From an uncultured Spirochaetaceae bacterium (GTDB lineage Bacteria; Spirochaetota; Spirochaetia; Sphaerochaetales; Sphaerochaetaceae), in assembly GCA_900315435.1 (NCBI GenBank), contig OMYY01000018.1, positions 1 to 57,931 on the forward strand: a stretch of DNA of 57,931 nucleotides, given 5' to 3'. Numbering within the stretch: position 1 is the stretch's first letter; the number at the start of each line of letters is the position of its first letter. Shown here piece by piece: positions 43,350-53,900 of the stretch. Made by a program: the position numbers and the translations under genes. The notes under the pieces are model-generated. The model saw nothing but the letters and a program-made list of their open reading frames with translations, searched no databases and was not told the DNA's origin.

Positions 43350-44333
43350 ATGACCTGTCAGACAGGGATACGAGTTCAGCAGCTGGTTACCTCCGACTAT
43401 ACGGATGAGCAGCTCCTTTTTCTCAAACAGATGGGCATTGATGATGTCTGTGTCTTATTCAAAGACCATCATACAGATTATGACTCCGTCATGAGATTCG
43501 TAGATCGTCTGCACAGGTTTGATCTGCATCCTTCTGATGGTGGGAATCGCACTATCTACAAGAATCCAGCCATTCATCTCGGCCTTCCTGGCCGTGATGA
43601 AGGCATCGACGCCTACAATGCCTTTTCCCGCATCCTTGCCAAGGCTGGCATTCTTGTCAATTACATGACCTGGGAGCCCAATGGAGTTCTCCAGACCCGT
43701 TATGGAGTGGGAGCACATACGCGAGGCGCCATCGGACGTATTGTCGATGTCGACCAACTGAAGACGCTGCCTTACAGCCATGGTCGCTCCTATTCCAAAG
43801 AGGAGATGTGGCAGAACTACCAATACTTTATTGAGCGGGTGATTCCCGTTTGCGAGGAGCTGGGGATGAAGATTGCCATCCATCCCAATGATCCACCGGT
43901 TCCGGAACTTTGTGGCATCAGCAATCTGATTATCAGCTCGGACGATTACCGCAAGGCCATCGCATTGGCTGATGGCAGTCCCGTCATCGGCATCAAGATG
44001 TGTATTGGTTGCTGGCTGGAAGGGGGGACCCATTTCGGAGATGTCCTGAAGGATATTGACGAGTTCGTCAAAGCCGGAAGGGTGTTGAGTGTTCATTTCC
44101 GCAATGTCAGCAGCCCTGTTCCGAAATTTGAGGAAACGCTGATCGAGGATGGCTATATGGACATGTACCAGGTGCTCAGACAATTTGTGAAAAGCGGGTA
44201 TCAAGGTCCTGTTTCCGTCGACCATGTTCCGGAATATGTGGCTTCTTGTGGCGGCAAAAATGCTTCCTTGGCATATTCCAATGGATATCTCAAGGCACTT
44301 TTGTCCTGTGCGCTTCGAGGAGACCGCTTGTGA
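43350..44333 (+). CDS. uxuA: Mannonate dehydratase-like enzyme
   Basis: A 327-residue TIM-barrel enzyme of the UxuA type, which dehydrates D-mannonate to 2-keto-3-deoxygluconate with Mn2+ or Mg2+. Motifs seen: MKIAIHPNDPPVPELCGISN (near 175), KMCIGCWLE (near 213), VLSVHFRNVSSPVPKF (near 245) and VDHVPEY (near 290). It is shorter than E. coli UxuA (394 residues), so it may be a related dehydratase or a xylose isomerase-like enzyme. ATG 43350 follows AAGGAG. The stop overlaps the next start by four bases (GTGA). Confidence 0.75.
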   Translation: MTCQTGIRVQQLVTSDYTDEQLLFLKQMGIDDVCVLFKDHHTDYDSVMRFVDRLHRFDLHPSDGGNRTIYKNPAIHLGLPGRDEGIDAYNAFSRILAKAGILVNYMTWEPNGVLQTRYGVGAHTRGAIGRIVDVDQLKTLPYSHGRSYSKEEMWQNYQYFIERVIPVCEELGMKIAIHPNDPPVPELCGISNLIISSDDYRKAIALADGSPVIGIKMCIGCWLEGGTHFGDVLKDIDEFVKAGRVLSVHFRNVSSPVPKFEETLIEDGYMDMYQVLRQFVKSGYQGPVSVDHVPEYVASCGGKNASLAYSNGYLKALLSCALRGDRL

Positions 44334-45454
44334 TTTTCTATCCAAAAGATTTTCGAATCAAGCCGGATGCCGCCGGGTTGTTTGATGAAAAGGATGTCAT
44401 GGCCCAGGCCGAGAAAAGCCTTCGCGTGGCCATCCCGCATATTACCGATGCGGTCAGTCCTCATAGCCCAGGAACAATCCATGATTACTATTCCGATGCT
44501 GATTACTGGTGGCCGGACGAGACAAAACCTGATGGACTTCCTTTCGTCATGAAGGATGGCCAGACAAATCCGGATAATTTTGTGCGGCACCGGCTTATCC
44601 TTCGTCAGATGCGGAATCTGGTATCAAGCCTGGCCTGTGGTTATCAAATATCGGGAAGGGAGGATTTCGCGGAAAGGGCGGTCGGTATTCTCAAGGAATT
44701 CTTTTTGGATGAGCGAACCCGGATGCATCCGAATCTGGAGTATGCCCAGGCTATCCAAGGCATTTGCAAAGGGAGGAGCATTGGGGTCATCGATACCCTT
44801 CATCTGGTAGATGTTCCTTTTGCAATCGAAGCGGTCAAGCATGCTTCTTGCATGGACCAGGAAACGTACCAGCGTCTTCAGGATTGGTTCGCGCAGTATC
44901 TTGGCTGGATGCTGACTTCCCGAAACGGCATAGGGGAGATGATTCATCCCAACAACCATTCGATCTGTTATTTTGTCCAGGTGGCTGCTTTTGCGTCCTT
45001 TACGGATAATGAGCAGATTTTGCAGTTCTGCAGGGATCAGTTCAAAACCCACCTGATTGGGCAACTCAAGAGCGATGGTACCTTTCCGAAGGAACTTCAT
45101 CGCACAAAGCCGTACAGTTATTGTGCCTTCGTGCTGGACAACTTCATTACGCTCTGCTATCTGTTGTCGACTCCGGATGACAATCTTTGGGCCTTCCGTT
45201 CGCCGGAGGGAAGCTGTTGCCGGAAAGCTCTGGATTTCATGATGCCCTATCTGGTCGATAAGGCTTCTTGGCCATATCCCCCGGATATCATGCATTTTGA
45301 GGCGTTCCCCGTTCGATATTCCTTCTTGGTCTTCGCCGGCCTGATGCTGGGGGATGAGAGGTGCCTGGCTCTGTATAGGCGCCTGCCCCTGCATTCCGAT
45401 GATGAGGAAGCCCGTAGAAACATGGCTATCCAGTATCCGATGCTCTGGGTCTGA
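44330..45454 (+). CDS. Alginate lyase-family (PL5-like) protein
   Basis: A 374-residue alpha-alpha toroid protein. It has YQISGREDFAERAVGILKEF, TRMHPNLEYAQAIQGICKG, IGVIDTLHLVDVPF and the catalytic-region pattern MIHPNNHSICYFVQVAAF (near residue 208), as in alginate lyase-domain proteins, where Asn, His and Tyr act. No signal peptide is present, so it should work in the cytoplasm on imported oligomers. The GTG 44330 overlaps the UxuA-like stop. The substrate could be mannuronate oligomers, or another uronate-containing sugar. Confidence 0.75.
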   Translation: MIFYPKDFRIKPDAAGLFDEKDVMAQAEKSLRVAIPHITDAVSPHSPGTIHDYYSDADYWWPDETKPDGLPFVMKDGQTNPDNFVRHRLILRQMRNLVSSLACGYQISGREDFAERAVGILKEFFLDERTRMHPNLEYAQAIQGICKGRSIGVIDTLHLVDVPFAIEAVKHASCMDQETYQRLQDWFAQYLGWMLTSRNGIGEMIHPNNHSICYFVQVAAFASFTDNEQILQFCRDQFKTHLIGQLKSDGTFPKELHRTKPYSYCAFVLDNFITLCYLLSTPDDNLWAFRSPEGSCCRKALDFMMPYLVDKASWPYPPDIMHFEAFPVRYSFLVFAGLMLGDERCLALYRRLPLHSDDEEARRNMAIQYPMLWV

Positions 45455-45561
45455 TTGTGCTCCAAGCAGATGAATCTTTCCGTGCGCGCTTTTCCGATAA
45501 TCTCAATGATCCGTCGCCACGGATTTCCTTTGGTTTGTGCAGGCAAGTACCCATTTGCGTT

Positions 45562-45590
45562 TTGACAGAAACAGTATTCTGGTATATGTA
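45562..45590 (+). promoter_or_regulatory. Promoter of the GGDEF gene
   Basis: TTGACA at 45562-45567, a 17-base spacer and TATGTA at 45585-45590, about 80 bases before the ATG at 45672. I see nothing else in the 217 bases between the lyase and this gene. Confidence 0.5.
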
Positions 45591-45671
45591 TCAATATATG
45601 CATAGGGGTACAGGGAAAACCTTCCTGTAGGTGCTTGAAACAGACGAGGGAAGAGGGTCGTTTTCTATCAC

Positions 45672-46556
45672 ATGAATCCAATAGGATATGACGAATTGGT
45701 GTTGAAAGGCGCAGGATTGTGCCTTTTCGAAGTAGATGTGACACGGCAGAAATACCTCTATTTCAAGAATCCAGAAGCAATATATGGCGCCTCCAAAGAT
45801 CAGATTCTCTCTGATTTGGAGCGTTTTTCCTCGTTGGTACCCGAGGCCTACATGAAGGCAGTATCGGATTATTTCGTGCACCCTGACGATCATGAGGTTG
45901 TCTCCGATGCATTTGGGAAGGTGTTTGGCGGCCAGCAGGCCGTCTATGACGCACGGATGAAAAGAAGAACCGGCGAATACCGGTGATGTCGGGTATGTGC
46001 CATCCCCTATGCGCAGGAGGACGGATTGCACATGCTCGGTATCGTCTCCGACGTCAACAACTTCTATGACCTGATCTTGAAAGAAAAGGAAAAGGCCAAG
46101 AAGGATGCGTTTACCGGATGCTATCACAAGAACGCCTTCAAGGAATTGTGCGAGAGAATCCTGGACAAGAAACCAAGACCGACCTTCGCGTTCCTCATGC
46201 TCGATCTGGATGGGTTCAAGGCAATCAACGATCAATACGGACATGCCGAAGGGGACAAGGTGCTTCTGGATACCGTACGGCAGATACGGCAGTTTTTCCC
46301 GAAACAGTCGTTGATAGGACGCTTCGGGGGCGATGAATTCTTGGTGCTCTGTCCCTACTATCAGAAAAACTCGTTGATGGCACTGTTGGATGCATTTCTG
46401 AAAAACGAGGATTCCCTCTATTCGGTGACCAAAAGCATCGGATGTCTTTTGGTTTCCGACGAAGACGAGAACTTTGAGGAAATGCTGAAAAAGGTGGACC
46501 AGGCCTTGTATGAGGCGAAACGGAAGAAGAACTGCGCGGTGTGCTATCCGGAATGA
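45672..46556 (+). pseudogene. PAS-GGDEF diguanylate cyclase interrupted by TGA
   Basis: The frame from ATG 45672 encodes a PAS-like sensor (LCLFEVDVTRQKYLYFKNPE, SDYFVHPDDHEVVSDAF), reaches EYR-TGA at about 45984, and continues in the same frame with CRVCAIPYAQEDGLHMLGIV. The GGDEF domain follows, with MLDLDGFKAINDQYGHAEGD and GRFGGDEFLVL, an intact active site for making c-di-GMP. A single TGG to TGA change explains the break. GAGGA precedes TTG 46025 and ATG 46032, so the GGDEF part might be translated alone. Confidence 0.8.
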
Positions 46557-46639
46557 CCCAGTCTTTCCTTCAAGATCAATTCAAGAAGGCACACGATATT
46601 TGTTGGTGATTTTTCTCGGAAGCATGCTACGATAGCGGT

Positions 46640-48391
46640 ATGTTCCAGAAAGGCAGGGCGAGAGGCCAGTATTCCATCACCAGGACCATGCTATCGGTCG
46701 GTTTGTTGTTGATGGGGGTGATGGCCGGTTTTCTGGCTTTCGTGCAAAACCAATACACCAAAGTACTGGTGAATGAATATCGGAAGAATCAGCAGACCTC
46801 TACCGCCTTTGTCGCAGACAATATCGAACAGTTTTCCCAAAGCGTTTCGGGGTATGCCCGTTCCATGATGTCCAATGCAAGTTTGGGAAACCTGATCATG
46901 GATTTCGAGGGGACTGGTGATTGGTATCAGGAAAATCAGTTTGTCGAGGCGGTTTCCAAGATTATCAGGCCTGTTTCCTACTCTCAGAACTACATAGCTT
47001 CTACCGATGTGCTGGTCGAGCACCTTGAGTTTTATCATTCCCAGCTCAATGGAGTCTTCAACTATCGGGACTATCCAGATGAAGAGGTGGTGGATTTCGC
47101 CCAAAGTCATGCAGTGTCCGGATGGGTACATACCAGAAAACCTAATTTGCCGCTGGATGTAAACGACAAGGAAGTGATTACCTTTGTCCAGAGCCTCTAT
47201 TCCAGTTTGTTCTTTGGGCAAAAAATCGGCCACCTGATCATCAACATAAAGGAAAGCGCCCTATATGACCTGTTGAAACGCAACAAGCAGGTTCCGGATT
47301 CCTTGCTGATTCTGGTGGATGATGACGGGTATGTGCTCAGCAGTACCGATCGTAGCTTGCAAGGTGCTCTGCTTCCTTCTTTCCTCCATGGATATGTGAG
47401 GAATCCGGAGAAATACCAGAAGGTGGTGGGCAAGGCGCGACTCGAACATGACGGGTGGACACTCTACAGCATTACCGATCGAGCTGCCGTCTTGCAACCG
47501 GCAATCGCAGTCTCCCGGCGCGTCGTCTGTATCGAGATAGGTTTTGTCGTCGTACTCTTTTTGGTTGTCCTGTTGATTTCTTTCTGGGTGAGTTCTCCCA
47601 TCAAGCGTCTTGCAAGGGAAATCCAGGATATCGATGTGGATTCAATCGATACGGTTCCCGTCCTCGAGCCGACCTCCATCAAGGAATTGGCTTTGGTGCA
47701 GGACCAGTTCGAATTACTGATCAAGCGGGTAAGCCAGCTGGTGAAGGATATTACGGAGAAAGAACATGAGCGTCAGAAGCTTTCCATCGATATCCTGCAG
47801 GAACAAATCAATCCCCATTTCCTCTACAATACGCTGGATACCATCAATTGGATGGCTTTGTCCCAGCATCAGAAAACCATCAGCAATATGGTGCTTCGGC
47901 TTGGATCTTTCCTTCGGTTGAGCTTGAATCATGGCAAGAGCATCTACACGGTATCCGATGAAATCAAGCACGTGCAGAGCTACATCGAGATACAACAAAT
48001 CCGTTATCAAGGCCAGGTTTCTTGCCATTTCCATATCGATGATTCCGCACGGGGTTGTCGGGTCGTGAAGATCTTGATGCAGCCGTTTGTGGAGAACAGC
48101 TTCTTGCATGGCTTTGAGGATAATCCTGGTACTTTGGACATCACGGTCCGGCACGAGGCGGGCACACTGGTGTTCATTGTCCGGGATGATGGAATCGGCA
48201 TTGCTCCCGAGGTGCTTGCCCAGCTCAATGACCTCTCTTGCCCCATGGGCCATGGGATAAAGAACGTGAAAAAACGGGTCGCCGGGTACTATGGGAAAGA
48301 GGGAAGCGTGCATATTGTTTCGGTATTGGGCAAAGGTACGCAAGTGACAATCACCATTCCGGATACCATTTTGGAGACAGCGCATGTATAA
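46640..48391 (+). CDS. Sensor histidine kinase, YesM type
   Basis: A 583-residue membrane kinase. The first helix is near residues 17-37 and the second near 292-316, enclosing a large extracytoplasmic sensor. A HAMP linker follows, then the His_kinase box EQINPHFLYNTLDTINWMAL with the phosphorylated His near residue 393. The ATP-binding half has DDGIGIAPEVL and GHGIKNVKKRV. YesM-type kinases sense sugars or binding-protein complexes. The end overlaps the response-regulator gene by eight bases. It should control the mannoside genes downstream. Confidence 0.92.
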   Translation: MFQKGRARGQYSITRTMLSVGLLLMGVMAGFLAFVQNQYTKVLVNEYRKNQQTSTAFVADNIEQFSQSVSGYARSMMSNASLGNLIMDFEGTGDWYQENQFVEAVSKIIRPVSYSQNYIASTDVLVEHLEFYHSQLNGVFNYRDYPDEEVVDFAQSHAVSGWVHTRKPNLPLDVNDKEVITFVQSLYSSLFFGQKIGHLIINIKESALYDLLKRNKQVPDSLLILVDDDGYVLSSTDRSLQGALLPSFLHGYVRNPEKYQKVVGKARLEHDGWTLYSITDRAAVLQPAIAVSRRVVCIEIGFVVVLFLVVLLISFWVSSPIKRLAREIQDIDVDSIDTVPVLEPTSIKELALVQDQFELLIKRVSQLVKDITEKEHERQKLSIDILQEQINPHFLYNTLDTINWMALSQHQKTISNMVLRLGSFLRLSLNHGKSIYTVSDEIKHVQSYIEIQQIRYQGQVSCHFHIDDSARGCRVVKILMQPFVENSFLHGFEDNPGTLDITVRHEAGTLVFIVRDDGIGIAPEVLAQLNDLSCPMGHGIKNVKKRVAGYYGKEGSVHIVSVLGKGTQVTITIPDTILETAHV

Positions 48392-49142
48392 ATTGGCAAT
48401 CGTAGATGATGAATCATGGATTTTGGCAGGCTTGAAGACGGTGGTTGATTGGAATTCTGCCGGCTTCGAGGTGGTTGCCTCTTTCTCCAATGGAATGGCT
48501 GCGGAAGCATGGTTGAAAGACCATCCGGTTGATGTATTGCTTTCCGACATACGCATGCCACGGAAAAATGGTCTGGAACTGGTGGAAGCGTTGCGTAATA
48601 TGGGGCAAACCGAGATGGAAGTGGTTTACTTGTCCGGTTATGAGGATTTCCATTATGCCAAGAAAGCCCTCCAGCTGATGGCATGTGACTATCTTCTCAA
48701 GCCGACAGATCCGGAAACCATCCTTGGCGTGTTTGCCCGGGTAAAGGCCCGCCTTGACCAAAAGAAGGAATCGGAAGAAATGGAGGTCGACAGCGTTCGG
48801 TACCATGCGCTGCTGAATCAGGATGCGGGGCCTGATGCCCATAGGCATCTTTGTCGGAACGTGATGGATTTCATTTGTCAAAACTATGCAAGCCCTCTCA
48901 CGGTGCAACATATTGCTGAAGAGTTTTCTCTTTCTGCAAATTACCTGGGCACGGTTTTCCGGAATCTGACCCGGATGGGACTCAAGGACTTTCTCAACAT
49001 GGTCCGTATCGAAGAGGCACAGAGGCTCATGCAGAGTGGAAGATACCGATTGTATGAGGTGGCAAGAATGGTCGGATTCAATAATTACGATTACTTCCGA
49101 AAGCTCTATAAAAAGCACAAGGAAGAGGTAATCGGGTCGTGA
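48384..49142 (+). CDS. AraC-type response regulator, YesN type
   Basis: A 252-residue regulator. The receiver domain has the acidic pair VDDE (residues 8-9), the phospho-acceptor Asp55 in LLSDIRMP and the lysine in DYLLKPTDPE. The C-terminal AraC HTH (about 165-250) has LTVQHIAEEFSLSANYLGTV then FRNLTRMGLKDFLN and RLYEVARMVGFNNYDYF. It is shorter than YesN (368) because the linker is brief. It is likely to activate the ABC importer and alpha-mannosidase genes that follow after about 70 bases. Confidence 0.92.
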   Translation: MYKLAIVDDESWILAGLKTVVDWNSAGFEVVASFSNGMAAEAWLKDHPVDVLLSDIRMPRKNGLELVEALRNMGQTEMEVVYLSGYEDFHYAKKALQLMACDYLLKPTDPETILGVFARVKARLDQKKESEEMEVDSVRYHALLNQDAGPDAHRHLCRNVMDFICQNYASPLTVQHIAEEFSLSANYLGTVFRNLTRMGLKDFLNMVRIEEAQRLMQSGRYRLYEVARMVGFNNYDYFRKLYKKHKEEVIGS

Positions 49143-49219
49143 AAAAGTCCGGTTTCCGTTAAATATCACAGCTTGTCCGGTTTGAGATTCGCCTTCCACA
49201 ATGGTTTGTGGAACGAATT

Positions 49220-50113
49220 ATGCACACGAAAGTCTCACTGAAAAAAAGAAAAGATCGGGAAGGTTTCCTCTATATTGTCCCTTGGCTTGTAGGGGTCGTT
49301 TGCTTTCAAATCGGCCCGATTCTGATTAGTCTGGTGCTCTCTTTCACCAAGTACTCTTTGTTTGCTCCCCCGACCTTCATCGGCATTCGGAATTATGTGG
49401 ACATGTTCCGTGACGAGCTCTTTTCCCAGAGTACCAAGGTCACCATGAAGTACGTGTTGCTTTCGGTTCCTTGCAAGATTCTTTTTGCATTGGCAGTCGC
49501 ATTGATCATGAACCAAAAGATCAAGGCGGTGAACTTCTATCGTACCATCTACTACATTCCTTCCATTTTTGGATCGAGCATTGCGGTTTCCATTCTATGG
49601 AAGCGGTTGTTCGTAAAAGATGGCGTGGTGAACATCTTGCTTGCTCGCATGGGCATTGAGGGACCTTCTTGGTTGGGAAATCCGGTGTGGGTTGTCCCTA
49701 TCCTCGCACTGATGTCGGTCTGGCAGTTCGGGTCGTCTATGGTCATCTTCCTTGCTGGCCTGAAACAGATTCCGGTTTCCTTGTATGAGTCGGCGAGTGT
49801 GGACGGGGCTGGAAAGATCCGTCAGTTTTTTGCCATCACGCTTCCCGGCATCATGCCGCTCATGACCTACAACCTGATGATGCAGACAATCAATGCATTC
49901 CAAGTATTCGCGACTCCATACACCATCTACGATGGAACCGGAGGGCCTTTGAATGCAGGTCTCGTGTATGTCTCGTACCTGTATCGTAATGGGTTCCAGT
50001 ATTTCAACATAGGATATTCCTCGGCGCTTTCCTGGATGCTGTTGGTGATGATTTCGGTGACTGCCTTGCTCATCCATTTCGTGGACAAGAGCGTGAATTC
50101 CTTGGAGGGATGA
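49220..50113 (+). CDS. Sugar ABC importer permease 1 (MalF type)
   Basis: A 297-residue permease with six helices and the contact loop LYESASVDGAGKIRQFFAIT near residue 190. Members of this class import mono- and oligosaccharides. The start is either ATG 49220 or GTG 49208; neither has a strong ribosome site. The stop overlaps the second permease start by four bases (ATGA). Together with the GH38 enzyme the likely cargo is a mannoside. Confidence 0.9.
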   Translation: MHTKVSLKKRKDREGFLYIVPWLVGVVCFQIGPILISLVLSFTKYSLFAPPTFIGIRNYVDMFRDELFSQSTKVTMKYVLLSVPCKILFALAVALIMNQKIKAVNFYRTIYYIPSIFGSSIAVSILWKRLFVKDGVVNILLARMGIEGPSWLGNPVWVVPILALMSVWQFGSSMVIFLAGLKQIPVSLYESASVDGAGKIRQFFAITLPGIMPLMTYNLMMQTINAFQVFATPYTIYDGTGGPLNAGLVYVSYLYRNGFQYFNIGYSSALSWMLLVMISVTALLIHFVDKSVNSLEG

Positions 50114-50970
50114 CTATGGTGACGACCAACCGCTTGCTGAAATCATTCGTGACACATGCGCTGATTATCCTGTTTGGCATCGTGATGATTTATCCGATCG
50201 TCTGGCTTTTCTTTGCAGCATTCAAGCCATCAAGCGAAGTGTTGACCAGCCCGATGTTGCTGCCGACCAGATTCATGCCTTCGAACTTTGTGAACGGCTG
50301 GAAGCTGGTGCGTCCGTTGCAGTTCGGGCACTTCCTGATGAACTCTTTCATTCTGGTTTCGTTCTGTGTGGTCGGAAGCATCCTGATCAGCCTGTTTACC
50401 GGTTACGGATTTGCCCGGTTTGGGTTTTCGGGAAAGAACGTGCTTTTTACGGTGCTTTTCCTGACCATCATGATGCCCGCGACCACCACGATGATTTCGA
50501 AATATGTGATCTTCACCAAACTGGGATGGCTCAATACCTATTTGCCGTTTGCGGTCCCTGCGTTTCTTGGAGTAGGGGTAGGAGGAGGCTTCTTCATCTT
50601 CCTTGTCTGCCAGTTCATCAAGGGGATTCCCCGCGAGCTGGACGAAGCGGCAAAGATTGATGGATGCTCCTCTCTTGGAATCCTATTGCATCTCATTCTT
50701 CCTCTTTCGAAATCGGCACTTTTCTCGGTTGCCATCTTCGCATTCTTGTGGAATTGGGATGATTTCCAGAACCAGCTGCTCTATCTCTCGAACATCAAGA
50801 CGTACACGGTACCGCTTGCATTGCGTTCGACCATCGATGTGGGAGGAGCGGATAACTGGGGCGCGATTATGGCGATGTCGTTTGTCTCGATGCTTCCTGC
50901 CATCATCCTCTTCTTCTCTCTGCAACAGTATTTCGTCGAAGGAATCGCATCGACGGGAATCAAGGGTTAA
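50110..50970 (+). CDS. Sugar ABC importer permease 2 (MalG type)
   Basis: A 286-residue permease with six helices and the contact loop IPRELDEAAKIDGCSSLGIL near residue 180. It is the usual second half of a carbohydrate importer. It starts inside the stop of permease 1. No ATPase gene is present in this operon, so a shared ATPase of the MsmX type encoded elsewhere must power it. Confidence 0.92.
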   Translation: MTMVTTNRLLKSFVTHALIILFGIVMIYPIVWLFFAAFKPSSEVLTSPMLLPTRFMPSNFVNGWKLVRPLQFGHFLMNSFILVSFCVVGSILISLFTGYGFARFGFSGKNVLFTVLFLTIMMPATTTMISKYVIFTKLGWLNTYLPFAVPAFLGVGVGGGFFIFLVCQFIKGIPRELDEAAKIDGCSSLGILLHLILPLSKSALFSVAIFAFLWNWDDFQNQLLYLSNIKTYTVPLALRSTIDVGGADNWGAIMAMSFVSMLPAIILFFSLQQYFVEGIASTGIKG

Positions 50971-50987
50971 TACAAGGAGTAAGACAA

Positions 50988-53900
50988 ATGCTTGCCGTTG
51001 ACAAGAAAATTCAATCAGAACTACGACGTCTCGACCAGTTTTTCTTCTCGGAAGTGAAGGCGCTTTCCGGTTGGGTCGCTCGTCGTTGCCATTATGACAA
51101 TCCGGGTTCCTATCGTTTTCTCGATGCCGATTACTTCCCTTTGGCCGAAGAGGTGAAGATTGGCGGGAAAGGAATCACGGTCTTTTTGAAGAATCAATTG
51201 ACGCTTGATGATTCCTACAAGGGGAAGAAGGTCGCCTTGCTGGCTTCCTTTGGCGGGGAAGGTTGCCTTTCCGTAAATGGAAGGCATTACAACGGTATGG
51301 ACTTCAACCGCTTCATCATTCCGCTCGTTTCTTGCGCCAAGGGTGACGAACACTATGATTTTGAAGCCGAGGTGAATTGCAAGGATTTCCTTCCCGACAG
51401 CAAGTTCTTTGCGCAAGTCGGCATGGCAATCTCCCGCTCGCAGGTTGCGGTGGTCGATCAGAAAGTATGGGACTACTCGTTCCGTACGCATACCATCTTC
51501 GATTATGCAAGCAAGTATCCTGAAGAGTTTGCACGAGATGTGGCCTACAATGCCTTGTATGCCAGTTTCCTGAAACTGGATTACACCAGTCGGGAACGTT
51601 TGGATGCAAGTATCGACGAGGCTGATGCCGAACTGACCAAGCGATTGAAGAAGCTGGAGGGAATCAAGATTCCGGAAACCGTGTATGCGGTAGGTCACTC
51701 GCATATCGACATCGCCTGGCATTGGCCCCTGAAAGAAACCTATCGGAAGACGAGCAGGACGTTTTCTTCCACTCTGCGCCTGCTTGAGGATTATCCTGAC
51801 TTCATCTATTCCCAGAGCATGCCGGCGCTCTATGAGATGGTGGAAAGTACCTATCCTGAGCTGTTTGCCCAGATGAAGAAGCGGATTGCGGAAGGAAGAT
51901 GGGAGACGCTTGGATGCATGTACCTGGAACCGGATTGCAACCTGATCAGCGGGGAGTCGTTTGTCCGGCAGATCATGTTCGGAAAGCGATATTGGAAAGA
52001 AAAGTTCGGGACGGACAGCAGGATCTGCTTCCTGCCGGATACCTTTGGATTTTCTCCCGCCATGCCGCAGATTCTCAAGAAAAGCGGTACCGACTATTTC
52101 TTCACTTCCAAACTGGGCTGGCAGGAAACCAACCGGTTCCCGCACAGCGTGTTCCAATGGAAAGGCCTTGATGGATCCATGGTCTTGTCGGGAATGATGA
52201 TGATGTACAATTTCGAGCAGCCGAAACTGTACAATGGTGATGGTTCTCCGAAAGGCGTAATCGGTTCGTTGGGAGATTTCCGCAACAAGGAAGACGAGCT
52301 GCCCATGTTGTACCTCTATGGATATGGGGATGGAGGGGGCGGCGTCACCTTGGAGATGCTGGAGCATTTCAAGCGAGCAGAGGCTATCCCCCTTGCTCCG
52401 CATGTGAAGGAGACCAACATCCAGGATTACTTTGATGCGGTCGAACAGGCAAGTGTGGGAAAGCAGTTGCCGGTATGGGATGGTCCGCTCTATTTCGAGA
52501 AACATCGCGGGACCTATACCTCGATTGCCAAGAACAAGCGAAACAACCGAAGAAGTGAGTTCCTCTATCGGAATGCAGAATTGACCTCCGTTCTCCGGTA
52601 TCTGGCAACAGGGAAGGCGGGAACAGACTTGACGGAGGGGTGGAAGCTCATCTTGTTGAATCAGTTCCACGATATCCTTCCTGGAACCGCCATTACCGAA
52701 GTGTATGAGTTGAGCGACAAGCAGTACGAGAAGGTTTTTGAGGCAGGAAAAGGCGCGATTGAGGCAAACTTTTCTGCCTTGGGAAAAGACGGGAAGGAAG
52801 GTTTTTCCGTATTCAACCCGCATGCTTGGGACCTCTCCATGACGGTGCATGTGCCAACCGATGGAACGAAATGTGTGGTGGATGAGGAAGGAAAGGAGGT
52901 CCCTCAGGTCCCTTGCGAAGGAGGTATTGATTTTGTGGTACGGGACCTTCCTGCATTCACAACCCGAAGCTATCACCTTGCGCAAAAGGAAATCTGTCGT
53001 ATGAAGACTGGGAGGAAGGAGACCGACACCTTTGAAGCCGGCCCCTATCGGATCAGATTCAACAAGGATGGAGAGCTTGCCAGTTGTTATGACACCCGGT
53101 ATGCAAGGGAAATCCTGAAAGAAGGTCTTTTCGGCAACCGTTTCGAGCTTCTCGAGGATATACCTGTGGAATGGGGTTCTGCATGGGAGACCACCATGAA
53201 GCGGTTCGACAAACCCTCGCTTCCCTTTGAGACGGTAGATTTCCATCTGGTCGATGAGAATGAGCTGTATGTCGCATTCGAGTTGACCCGCAAATCCAGT
53301 CATTCCCTCATCAAGCAGTCCATCCGCATTGATAAGGTTTTGGGCATGATTGCGTTCCATACGCATGTGGACTGGGATGAAACGCATAAGACGCTCCGGG
53401 TTGCATTCCCTGTCGAGATTCGAGCACGACAGGCCTTGTGCGAGTGTGCGTTTGGCAACTACGAGGTGCCGAACCATCGTTCGACCAGCAATGATGAAGC
53501 GATGTTCGAGGTATGCGCGCACAAATGGATTGACCTTTCCGAGGGAGACTATGGCGTCTCGATTCTGAATGACTCTACCTATGGCCATATCGTGAACGAT
53601 TCCGTCATGAGTCTGACCCTGTTGCGTAGTTCCGACCATCCGGCGGATTTCTGTGACAAGGGAGTGCATGAGTTTGCGTATTACTTCTATCCTCATGAAG
53701 GAGATTACCGAAGCGCGGAGACATATCGGTTGGGATACCAGGTGAACAATCCGCTGATGGTGATTCCCCATAGGCTTTCCCTGAAAGGTCTGATCAGGGC
53801 AGACCAGAAGGATGTCGTGATCGAGACGATAAAGATGGCAGAGGATGGGGATGGCATCATCGTCAGATGCTATGAGGCTTGTGGCGAGCACAAGCAGGTC

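Noticed and set aside
15759-45986. UGA read as tryptophan or selenocysteine
   Set aside because: Only the GGDEF stop fits Trp; the istA stop falls where a small residue is usual. Many intact genes here end in TGA. No selenocysteine insertion hairpin was evident.
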